A DNA stretch of 64,000 nt from Microbacterium sp. RU33B (GTDB lineage: Bacteria > Actinomycetota > Actinomycetes > Actinomycetales > Microbacteriaceae): NCBI RefSeq assembly GCF_900155915.1, contig NZ_FTPO01000001.1:806001-870000 (forward strand). Direction: 5' to 3'. Positions 1 to 9,038 of this stretch are shown here, piece by piece. Each line of letters starts with the position of its first letter. The stretch's first letter is position 1. Under the pieces are notes generated by a model that saw only the letters and a list, made by a program, of their open reading frames with translations, ran no database searches and was not told the origin of the DNA. The position numbers and the translations under genes were made by a program.

Positions 1-58
1 CCACCGCGCGGGTCTCGATGCAGAGGGAGGGTCTCGCGCGTAGAAGGGAGAGGGATGC

Positions 59-643
59 ATGGCGGAGACATGGCTGGTCATCGGACTCGGCAACCCCGGT
101 CCGCGGTATGAGACCACGCGGCACAACGTCGGTCAGCTCGTCGTCGACGAGCTCGCGGCGCGTCGGGGCGAGACGTTCCGCGCGCACAAGGCGAACGCCC
201 GGGTCGTCGAGACGTGGCTGCGTCCCGGCGGGCCGAAGCTCGTCCTCGCCAAGCCCAACTCCTTCATGAACGTCTCCGGCGGACCCGCCTCCGGCCTCGC
301 GAAGTTCTACGGGGTCGAGGCCGACCACGTCGTCGTCGTGCACGACGAACTCGACATCCCCTTCGACACGATCAAGCTGAAGGTCGGCGGTGGTCACGGC
401 GGTCACAACGGCGTGCGCGATGTCGCGAAGGCGCTCGACACCCCCGACTTCCCCCGCGTGAGGGTCGGCATCGGGCGGCCTCCGGGACGCCAGGATGCCG
501 CCGACTGGGTCCTGGATCCGTTCGGCGCCACGGAACGCCAGACGCTGGGCATCCTGATCGGCGATGCCGCGGATGCCGTCGAGCAGCTCGTGGGCGAGGG
601 GCTCCTCGCGGCGCAGCAGAAGCACCACGCACCGCGGGACTGA
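59..643 (+). CDS. pth: Peptidyl-tRNA hydrolase
   Basis: Cytosolic esterase that releases tRNA from peptidyl-tRNAs dropped by stalled ribosomes. The 194-residue product has the family length. It opens with the motif [12 protein letters not shown], followed by TRHNVG with the catalytic histidine at residue 22. KPNSFMN and VHDELD, which carry the conserved substrate-binding asparagine and the aspartate, follow near residues 67-100, and GGHGGHNG is near 120. The ATG at 59 is preceded by a purine-rich GGGAGAGGG. In related genomes pth often follows the ribosomal protein L25 gene, but the 58 bases before it here are too few to show that. A short hairpin sits on its stop codon. The family call is secure. 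Confidence 0.97.
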   Translation: MAETWLVIGLGNPGPRYETTRHNVGQLVVDELAARRGETFRAHKANARVVETWLRPGGPKLVLAKPNSFMNVSGGPASGLAKFYGVEADHVVVVHDELDIPFDTIKLKVGGGHGGHNGVRDVAKALDTPDFPRVRVGIGRPPGRQDAADWVLDPFGATERQTLGILIGDAADAVEQLVGEGLLAAQQKHHAPRD

Positions 644-651
644 TCCCGCGG
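632..651. terminator. Hairpin between convergent pth and membrane protein gene
   Basis: Perfect 8-bp stem CCGCGGGA / TCCCGCGG with loop CTGA, spanning the pth stop codon and lying 9 bases before the end of the convergent gene. There is no T-tract, so its efficiency is uncertain. Confidence 0.5.
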
Positions 652-659
652 CCCGGCTC

Positions 660-1220
660 TCAGCCGCCGATCCCCGAACCGGCGGTGAGCCCGAGCGACA
701 GAGTGGCCGCCACGGCCGCGAAGAAGACCACGGGACCGAGGGCGGCCACCACGACGGCGATGGTCCCGGGCACCCGGCCTCGCCGGGTGATGAGCGCGAT
801 GATCCCCGACACGATCGCCGCGATCCCCAGCGCCGTCCCGGCCCAGAGCGACACTTCGCCCGCGAGAGCCCAGTCGCGTACGGGGGCGAGGACGCTCCAG
901 TCGAAGTCGGCATCGATCGGCGCCGTTGCCGATCCTCGGCCGGCGGCGAGACCGAGCTGCCACGCCGACGCGGCGCCCACGACAGAGGCGCCCAGGGTTC
1001 CCAGCACCGCGAGGACGAGGGCCGCGAGCCCGAGGCCCGCACCCGACGGCGCGGTCTCCGGAGGGCGGATGCCCGCCGCCGGCGGGCGGGGCGCGGAATA
1101 TGGCGCGGCGTACCCGGGGGAGGGCGGGGGATGCGGTGCGTACGCTGCCGCAGCGGCAGGCGCGGAAAGCGACGGCAGGGGCGGAGACGGACGCATCGCC
1201 GGCTCGATCGGATCGCTCAC
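660..1220 (-). CDS. Proline-rich membrane protein of unknown function
   Basis: The 186-residue product has a disordered N-terminal third rich in Pro and Ala (about residues 5-60). Hydrophobic helices follow at about 65-90, 120-145 and 150-180, so it should be an integral membrane protein with a cytosolic or surface tail. This layout is common among poorly characterised actinobacterial DUF4190-like proteins; I do not recognise a specific family. The GTG start at 1220 is fixed by TAGGAT ending six bases upstream, which predicts a leaderless mRNA. It is divergent from mfd with only 56 bases between the two starts. Confidence 0.75.
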   Translation of the reverse strand: MSDPIEPAMRPSPPLPSLSAPAAAAAYAPHPPPSPGYAAPYSAPRPPAAGIRPPETAPSGAGLGLAALVLAVLGTLGASVVGAASAWQLGLAAGRGSATAPIDADFDWSVLAPVRDWALAGEVSLWAGTALGIAAIVSGIIALITRRGRVPGTIAVVVAALGPVVFFAAVAATLSLGLTAGSGIGG

Positions 1221-1226
1221 GGTCTC

Positions 1227-1232
1227 ATCCTA
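1227..1232 (-). promoter_or_regulatory. -10 element, leaderless start of the 1220 gene
   Basis: TAGGAT on the minus strand, then GAGACC, then the GTG start codon: spacer of six bases. Confidence 0.65.
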
Positions 1233-1264
1233 GGGAGCGCCGATCCGGCGTCGGAGCCCGCGCG

Positions 1265-1270
1265 TAGACT
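1265..1270 (+). promoter_or_regulatory. -10 element, leaderless mfd promoter
   Basis: TAGACT followed by six bases and the GTG at 1277. No clear -35 box is visible. Confidence 0.65.
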
Positions 1271-1276
1271 CGTCCG

Positions 1277-4200
1277 GTGACAGTTCCCGGGATAGTCCGC
1301 GCCCTCGAGCAGGCTGAGCCGTTCCGAGACGCGCTGGCGGCAGCATCCGTCGATGCCGACTTCTCGCTGGTCGAAGGCCTCGGCGCCCCGGCGCTCGCGG
1401 CCCTCCTGCAGCGCCGCGGGTCCGCGGGGCATCCGCCCTGCCTGTTCGTCGTCGCCCCCACGGGTCGACGCGCCGAGGCCGTGGGCCCGGCCCTGTCGGC
1501 GCTCGTGCCCGGCGTCGAGGTGCTCGACTTCCCCGCGTGGGAGACGCTGCCCCACGAGCGGCTGAGCCCGAGCGCCGAGATCGTCGGCCGTCGGCTCGAC
1601 ACGATCCGCCGCATCGCCCTGTGGGACGGCAGCACGCCCCTCGTCGTCACGGCGTCGGTGCGCGCCGCCCTGCAGCCCATGGCGGCCGGGCTCGCCGACG
1701 TGCCGCCCGTGCGATTCATCGTCGGGGAGCGCGGCTTCGATCTCGGCGAGATCACCCGCCGCATGGTCGAGCTCGCCTACGCCCGCGTCGACATGGTGTC
1801 GCGTCGTGGCGAGTTCGCCGTCCGCGGCGGCATCCTCGACGTCTTCCCGCCGATCGCCGATCATCCGTACCGCGTGGAGTTCTTCGGCGACGAGGTCGAC
1901 CAGATCCGGGCGTTCTCCGTCGCCGACCAGCGCTCGCTGCCGGGCGACGTCGCCGAGGTCGAGCTCGTGCCCAGCCGCGAGCTGCTGCTGACCGATGCCG
2001 TGCGCAGTCGCGCCCTCGACCTCGCCGACACGCTCCCCGGACTCCGGGGGATGCTGGAGAAGATGGCCGAGGGAATCCCCGTGGAGGGGATGGAGTCGCT
2101 CACGCCGGCGCTCGTCGACCGTCTGGTGACCTTCGTGGAGTACTTGCCGAAGGGAGTCGCGACGGCGCTCCTCGACCCCGAGCGCGCCGTCACCCGCGCG
2201 CTGACGCTCGGAGAGACGAACCGTGAGTTCCTCGAGGCGGCGTGGAGCGCCGCGACATCCGGAGCCGCCGCGCCCATCGATCTCGGCGCCGGCGACTTCG
2301 TCACGCTGCCCGAACTCCAAGGCGCCGTGCGCGCGCGATCAGGCGTGTGGTGGACGCTGTCGAGCTTCGACTCGGGAGAAGCGGATGCCGCGGCCGAGGG
2401 TCTGCTCTCGGAAGACCTCGAGGTCGCGCTCCAGGCGCAGGTCACCGTGCGGGTGCCGGGCACACCGGTGCCGTCGTTCCAGGGCAACGTCGACGGAGCG
2501 ACGACCCACGTGGGGGAGCTTCTCGCCCAGGGCTGGCGCGTCGTGGTCGCCGCATCCGGCGTCGGACTCGTCGAGCGCGCGCGTGATGTGCTCGCCGAGC
2601 GCGGCATCGCGGCCCGCAAGGTCGAGGCGATCCTCGACGCCCCCGAGCCCGGCGTGGCCCACATCGTCTGCGCGACGCTCGAGCGCGGATTCGAAGCGCC
2701 CGAGGCGAAGCTCGCGGTGCTCACCGAGGCCGAGTTCTACGGACGAACGATCGGCGGCGACAACCGGGTCGTCAAGAAGCTCGCCTCCCGCCGCCGCAAC
2801 GTCGTCGACCCGCTGCAGCTCAAGCCCGGCGACAACGTCGTGCACGCGACCCACGGCATCGGGCGGTTCGTCGAGCTGACCCAGCGCGAAGTGTCCAGCG
2901 GGGGGCGCAATCCGGTCAAGACCACGCGCGAGTACCTCGTGCTCGAGTACGCGCCGTCCAAGCGCGGATACCCGGGCGACAAGCTGTTCGTCCCCACCGA
3001 TCAGCTCGATCTGCTGTCGAAGTACGTCGGCGGTGAAGCGCCCACGTTGTCGAAGATGGGCGGCAGCGACTGGTCGGCCGCCAAGGGCAAGGCCCGCAAG
3101 GCGGTGCGCGACATCGCCGTCGAGCTCGTCAAGCTGTACTCGGCGCGGATGGCGGCGAAGGGATACGCCTTCGGACCCGACACGCCGTGGCAGCGCGAGC
3201 TCGAAGAGGCGTTCCCGTTCGCCGAGACGCCCGATCAGCTGCAGACGATCGACGAGATCAAGGCCGACATGGAGAAGCCGATCCCCATGGATCGACTGCT
3301 CTCGGGTGACGTCGGCTTCGGCAAGACCGAGGTCGCCGTGCGGGCCGCGTTCAAGGCGATCCAGGACGGCAAGCAGGTCGCGATGCTCGTGCCGACGACG
3401 CTCCTCGTGAAGCAGCACTTCGAGACCTTCACCGAGCGCTTCGCCGGGTTCCCGGTCAAGGTGAAGGCGCTGTCGCGATTCCAGACCGACAAGCAGGCGC
3501 GCGACGTCCTCGCGGGTCTCACCGACGGCACGGTCGACATGGTGATCGGGACGCATCGCATCCTCACCGAGAAGGTGATCTTCAAAGACCTCGGGCTCAT
3601 GATCATCGACGAGGAGCAGCGGTTCGGTGTCGAGCACAAGGACGCGCTGAAGAAGCTCAAGACGAACGTCGACATCCTCGCGATGAGCGCGACGCCCATT
3701 CCGCGCACGCTCGAGATGGCGGTCACCGGCATCCGCGAGATGTCGTCGCTTCAGACGCCGCCCGAAGACCGGCATCCGATCCTGTCGTATGTCGGACCGC
3801 GCAACGACAAGCAGATCGCCGCGGCGATCCGGCGCGAGCTGCTGCGCGAGGGCCAGGTGTTCTTCGTGCACAACCGCGTGCAGTCGATCCAGCGCGTCGC
3901 CGCCGACCTCGCCGAGCTCGTGCCCGAGGCGCGCATCGCCGTCGCCCACGGTCAGATGGGCGAGCACGCGCTCGAAGAGGTGGTGGATGCCTTCTGGGAG
4001 CGCCGCTCCGACGTGCTGGTGTGCACGACCATCGTGGAGACCGGGCTCGACATCTCCAACGCCAACACGATCATCATCGATCGCGCGGACAAGTACGGTC
4101 TGTCGCAGCTGCACCAGCTCCGCGGACGGGTCGGGCGTGCGCGGGAGCGGGCGTACGCGTACTTCCTGTACGACGAGATGAAGCCGCTGTCCGAGACCGC

Positions 4201-4903
4201 GGCCGATCGCCTCGAGACGATCGCCGTCAACAACGACCTGGGCTCCGGCATGCAGGTGGCCTTGAAAGACCTCGAGATCCGCGGTGCCGGCAATCTGCTC
4301 GGCGCGGAGCAGGCCGGTCACATCGCCGGGGTCGGCTTCGACCTCTATCTCCGCATGATCGGCGAGGCCGTCGCGACGTTCCGCGGCGACGAGGTCGAGG
4401 GTCCGACCGAGCTGCGGCTCGAGCTGCCTGTGCAGGCGCGCATCCCCGAGTCCTACATCGACAGCGAGCGTCTCCGCCTCGAGGCGTACCAGAAGCTCTC
4501 GGCGGCGGCATCGGTCACCGCGAAGGACGACTCGCTCGACCTGGTGATCGAAGAGCTCACCGATCGCTACGGCGAGCCGCCGGCCGAGGTGGAAGGACTC
4601 GTCGCCGTCGCTCGGCTGCGGCGCCGTGCGGCGCAGGCGGGCCTTGCGGATGTCGTGGCGATGGGGCCGAACCTCCGCATCGCCCCGGCGAACCTCGCCG
4701 ACTCGATGAAGGTCAGGCTGCAGCGGCTCTATCCGAAGGCGAAGCTCGTGTCGGGCAGCGACGCCGTCGTGGTGCCCCTGCCGACGGCCGGAGGCGCGGT
4801 GGTGTCCGATGCCGACCTCATCGGGTGGGTCGGGCAGCTGATCGAGCAGATGTGGCCGGCGCCGAAGGCCGCCGACGCCCCGGTGGCGGCTCCTGTCGAT
4901 TGA
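1277..4903 (+). CDS. mfd: Transcription-repair coupling factor Mfd
   Basis: ATP-driven translocase that removes RNA polymerase stalled at DNA lesions and recruits UvrA. The 1208-residue product has the full family architecture. The UvrB-homology region fills roughly residues 1-400. The RNA-polymerase-interaction (CarD-like) domain begins near 513 with LKPGDNVVHATHGIG. The superfamily-2 helicase core has Walker A GDVGFGKTE near 680 and the DEEQ box (IIDEEQRFG) near 775. The TRG motif region and the C-terminal D7 domain follow. The start is the GTG six bases after a TAGACT -10 box. The next gene begins 31 bases later with its own predicted start element. Confidence 0.98.
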   Translation: MTVPGIVRALEQAEPFRDALAAASVDADFSLVEGLGAPALAALLQRRGSAGHPPCLFVVAPTGRRAEAVGPALSALVPGVEVLDFPAWETLPHERLSPSAEIVGRRLDTIRRIALWDGSTPLVVTASVRAALQPMAAGLADVPPVRFIVGERGFDLGEITRRMVELAYARVDMVSRRGEFAVRGGILDVFPPIADHPYRVEFFGDEVDQIRAFSVADQRSLPGDVAEVELVPSRELLLTDAVRSRALDLADTLPGLRGMLEKMAEGIPVEGMESLTPALVDRLVTFVEYLPKGVATALLDPERAVTRALTLGETNREFLEAAWSAATSGAAAPIDLGAGDFVTLPELQGAVRARSGVWWTLSSFDSGEADAAAEGLLSEDLEVALQAQVTVRVPGTPVPSFQGNVDGATTHVGELLAQGWRVVVAASGVGLVERARDVLAERGIAARKVEAILDAPEPGVAHIVCATLERGFEAPEAKLAVLTEAEFYGRTIGGDNRVVKKLASRRRNVVDPLQLKPGDNVVHATHGIGRFVELTQREVSSGGRNPVKTTREYLVLEYAPSKRGYPGDKLFVPTDQLDLLSKYVGGEAPTLSKMGGSDWSAAKGKARKAVRDIAVELVKLYSARMAAKGYAFGPDTPWQRELEEAFPFAETPDQLQTIDEIKADMEKPIPMDRLLSGDVGFGKTEVAVRAAFKAIQDGKQVAMLVPTTLLVKQHFETFTERFAGFPVKVKALSRFQTDKQARDVLAGLTDGTVDMVIGTHRILTEKVIFKDLGLMIIDEEQRFGVEHKDALKKLKTNVDILAMSATPIPRTLEMAVTGIREMSSLQTPPEDRHPILSYVGPRNDKQIAAAIRRELLREGQVFFVHNRVQSIQRVAADLAELVPEARIAVAHGQMGEHALEEVVDAFWERRSDVLVCTTIVETGLDISNANTIIIDRADKYGLSQLHQLRGRVGRARERAYAYFLYDEMKPLSETAADRLETIAVNNDLGSGMQVALKDLEIRGAGNLLGAEQAGHIAGVGFDLYLRMIGEAVATFRGDEVEGPTELRLELPVQARIPESYIDSERLRLEAYQKLSAAASVTAKDDSLDLVIEELTDRYGEPPAEVEGLVAVARLRRRAAQAGLADVVAMGPNLRIAPANLADSMKVRLQRLYPKAKLVSGSDAVVVPLPTAGGAVVSDADLIGWVGQLIEQMWPAPKAADAPVAAPVD

Positions 4904-4922
4904 CGGGGGAGCGGCGCCTCGC

Positions 4923-4928
4923 GACGAT
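4923..4928 (+). promoter_or_regulatory. -10 element before the 4935 methyltransferase
   Basis: GACGAT, then GGGCTG, then ATG: six-base spacer. The first base departs from the TANNNT consensus. Confidence 0.45.
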
Positions 4929-4934
4929 GGGCTG

Positions 4935-5687
4935 ATGGTCGATCAGCAGCGGATCTGGGACGACGTCGCGGCGCGGCAGTACGACACTCCGGGCGAGGGG
5001 ATGTTCGCGCCCGAGGTGCTCGGCCCGGCGATCGAGGTGCTCGCGGCGCTCGCAGACGGCGGCTCCGCCGTCGAGTTCGCCGTCGGCACCGGTCGCATCG
5101 CGATCCCGCTGGCCGAGGCGGGTGTTCGGGTGAGCGGCATCGAACTGTCGCACGCGATGATCGCGAGGTTGCGCGAGAAGGTCTCGGACGACGTGATCCC
5201 GGTCGTGCAGGGCGACATGACGTCGGCATCGGCGGGAGAGGGATTCTCGCTCGCGATCCTGGTCTTCAACACGATCTCGAACCTGCTCACGCAGGACGCA
5301 CAGGTCGAGTGCTTCCGCAACGCGGCGCGGCATCTGATTCCCGGCGGGCGGTTCGTGATCGAGCTGTGGGTCCCGCAGCTGCGCGCGCTGGCTCCGGGGC
5401 ATCGTGGGACGGTCGAGGTGTTCGAGCCCGGCTACCTGCTGGTCGACACGGTCGACACGCTGACCCAGCACCTGGTCTCGCATCATGTGCGGTTCGGCGC
5501 CGCGCTGGAGGACGGACGGGATGCCGTGATCGGCCGGTCGCCGCACCGGTACATCTGGCCGAGCGAACTCGATCTGATGGCGCGGCTGGCGGGATTCGAG
5601 CGGGAATCACGGTGGGCGGACTGGGACCGCAGCGAGTTCACGGGGGAGTCGACGAGCCATGTGTCGGTGTACCGGCTCGTCGGCTGA
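4935..5687 (+). CDS. Class I SAM-dependent methyltransferase
   Basis: The 250-residue product has the Rossmann-fold SAM-binding motif VEFAVGTGRIAIPLAEAG near residues 45-62. Motif II-like GIELSHAMIARLREK follows at about 68-82, and GDMTS at about 94 marks the acidic loop. The substrate is unknown; members of this broad Methyltransf_25 group act on small molecules. The ATG is chosen because a GACGAT -10-like hexamer ends six bases before it, so the gene can be transcribed separately from mfd. The C-terminal half is a mixed alpha/beta extension without a recognisable substrate motif. Confidence 0.85.
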   Translation: MVDQQRIWDDVAARQYDTPGEGMFAPEVLGPAIEVLAALADGGSAVEFAVGTGRIAIPLAEAGVRVSGIELSHAMIARLREKVSDDVIPVVQGDMTSASAGEGFSLAILVFNTISNLLTQDAQVECFRNAARHLIPGGRFVIELWVPQLRALAPGHRGTVEVFEPGYLLVDTVDTLTQHLVSHHVRFGAALEDGRDAVIGRSPHRYIWPSELDLMARLAGFERESRWADWDRSEFTGESTSHVSVYRLVG

Positions 5688-5717
5688 CCCCGGCCCCGCC
5701 ACGGGCGGGTCGCGAGC

Positions 5718-5885
5718 TCAGCCGGCCGGACGCCGGCGCACGACAATCAGAGGCACGGCGAGCCCCAGCGCCAGCACGAGCGGCAGCGGCGTCATCGTCG
5801 CGAGAGCCACCGCCGCACCCAGGCCGGCCAGGACGGCGGCGAGCGTCCACGCGGTCACGAGAATCCACCGGGGTGCGGCATCCAT
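5718..5885 (-). CDS. Small two-helix membrane protein
   Basis: The 55-residue product has two hydrophobic helices (about residues 8-28 and 31-47) separated by a tight TMTPLP turn, and ends with the positively charged tail VRRRPAG. I set the start at the ATG at 5885 because GAGACT ends six bases upstream on the minus strand; a longer in-frame version from 5951 is possible but begins with atypical sequence. No family is recognised. It is divergent from the hemerythrin gene. Confidence 0.5.
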   Translation of the reverse strand: MDAAPRWILVTAWTLAAVLAGLGAAVALATMTPLPLVLALGLAVPLIVVRRRPAG

Positions 5886-5891
5886 GACGGC

Positions 5892-5897
5892 AGTCTC
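5892..5897 (-). promoter_or_regulatory. -10 element for the small membrane protein
   Basis: GAGACT, then GCCGTC, then ATG at 5885 on the minus strand; this fixes the short start. Confidence 0.5.
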
Positions 5898-5961
5898 GCA
5901 CGCCGCCCGCGCATCGCCCATCGACTCCCAGCGGTCTCCCACGCGCGGCACCCCGCGGCTC

Positions 5962-5967
5962 TATCCT
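5962..5967 (+). promoter_or_regulatory. -10 element before the hemerythrin-domain gene
   Basis: TATCCT with eight bases to the ATG at 5976, so the mRNA would be leaderless or carry one or two extra bases. Confidence 0.55.
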
Positions 5968-5975
5968 GGAACGCG

Positions 5976-6451
5976 ATGCACGACGAACATCACCGGCTGA
6001 TCGCGTGGGATGCCGAGCTTCGCGAGGCGCACCGCCGGCTGCGGCGGGCTCTCCGCGCTGCGCAGGAGTCGGCATCCGCTTCGATCGCCGGCGGGAGTGA
6101 CGGCGGGGCGCCGACCCGGGACCTGCTCCTGTACTGCCACGGTTTCTGCCTCGCGCTCTCGGCGCACCACCTGGGCGAAGACGGCGCGCTGTTCCCCGCC
6201 CTGGAGGCCCGGCATCCTCGCCTGCGCGAACTGATCGGGAAGCTGCGACAGGATCACAGCATGATCGCGCACCTGCTGACCCAGTTGGATCATGCGGTCG
6301 CCTCCCACGCGGGCGTCGAGCACCTCGGCCGACATCTCGAGGGGCTCTCGGCCATCATGGAGTCCCATTTCCGCTACGAGGAGCGGGAGCTGCTCGACAT
6401 TCTGCGCGAGCTCGATCTCGACGCCGATCCCCACGCCGTGCTCGGTCCGCT

Positions 6452-6455
<4 letters not shown>
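5976..6455 (+). CDS. Hemerythrin HHE-domain protein
   Basis: The 159-residue all-helical protein carries the ligand pattern of a non-heme di-iron HHE cation-binding domain: an early HDEHH, then HHLGEDGALFP near residues 68-78, QDHSMIAHLL near 93 and HFRYEERE near 131-138. Such domains bind O2, NO or iron, but the role here is not known. The downstream GNAT gene overlaps its stop codon by GTGA, so the two are co-transcribed. The family call is good; the ligand is inference. Confidence 0.85.
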
Positions 6456-8328
<1,873 letters not shown>

Positions 8329-8373
8329 GCCCGAGGCCGCAGCGGGCCACGGGCGTGTGACGGGCCCCGGCGC

Positions 8374-8379
8374 TACGCT
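8374..8379 (+). promoter_or_regulatory. Candidate -10 element for the hexapeptide protein gene
   Basis: TACGCT about 30 bases before the ATG, giving a short leader that carries the AGGGAGG ribosome-binding site at 8396-8402. Confidence 0.5.
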
Positions 8380-8408
8380 GGCGGAACACACCCCCAGGGA
8401 GGTCCGCC

Positions 8409-9008
8409 ATGCAGTTCGAGCACCTCGGAGCACGTCCCCGCATCCATCCGTCCGCCGTCATCGCCCCCACCGCGGTCATCAGTGGAGACGTCGAGATCGG
8501 CGCGGACTGCCAGGTGCTGCACGGCGCCGTGATCACCGCCGAGGGCGGCCCCCTCACGCTCGCCGAGAACGTCATCGTCATGGAGAACGCGCTCCTCAGA
8601 GCGAGCGCGACCAACCCCGTGCACATCGGCGCGCACTCCCTGGTCGGTCCGATGGCGAGCGTGTCGGGCGCGACGGTCGGCGACGAGGTCTTCCTCGCCA
8701 CAGGCACGCGCGTGTTCAACGGCGCGCGCGTCGGCGACCGCAGCGAAGTGCGCATCAACGCGGTCGTGCACCTGCGCACGACGCTCCCCGCCGACTCGAT
8801 GGTGCCGATCGGCTGGGTGGCCGTCGGCGACCCCGTGCAGATCCTCCCGCCCGATCGGCACGAGGAGATCTGGGCCGCCCAGAAGGAGCTCGATTTCCCG
8901 GGCTACGTCTTCGGCCTCGACCGTGAGACGCCGGATCTCATGATGCAGCTCACCGAGCGCTACGGGCGCAGCCTCGCGCGCCATGCTCACGACACGCGCG
9001 TGGACTGA
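8409..9008 (+). CDS. Left-handed beta-helix (gamma-carbonic-anhydrase-like) protein
   Basis: The 199-residue product is built of hexapeptide repeats, visible as recurring [I/V]-x-x-x-A patterns in IHPSAVIAPTAVISGDVEIG and later turns up to about residue 130, then an alpha-helical tail. This is the YrdA/PaaY/gamma-CA fold. The zinc ligands of true gamma carbonic anhydrases are only partly evident (HIGAHS near 75-80), so it may instead be an acyl- or nucleotidyl-transfer relative. The start is well supported by AGGGAGG six bases upstream. It is monocistronic and convergent with ppc. Confidence 0.8.
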   Translation: MQFEHLGARPRIHPSAVIAPTAVISGDVEIGADCQVLHGAVITAEGGPLTLAENVIVMENALLRASATNPVHIGAHSLVGPMASVSGATVGDEVFLATGTRVFNGARVGDRSEVRINAVVHLRTTLPADSMVPIGWVAVGDPVQILPPDRHEEIWAAQKELDFPGYVFGLDRETPDLMMQLTERYGRSLARHAHDTRVD

Positions 9009-9021
9009 CGGGATGCCGTCA
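9006..9021. terminator. Short hairpin at the convergent 9008 / ppc ends
   Basis: TGACGG-gatg-CCGTCA, a 6-bp stem covering the stop codon; weak and without a T-tract. Confidence 0.3.
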
Positions 9022-9038
9022 CGGCGGCGGTAGCCCGA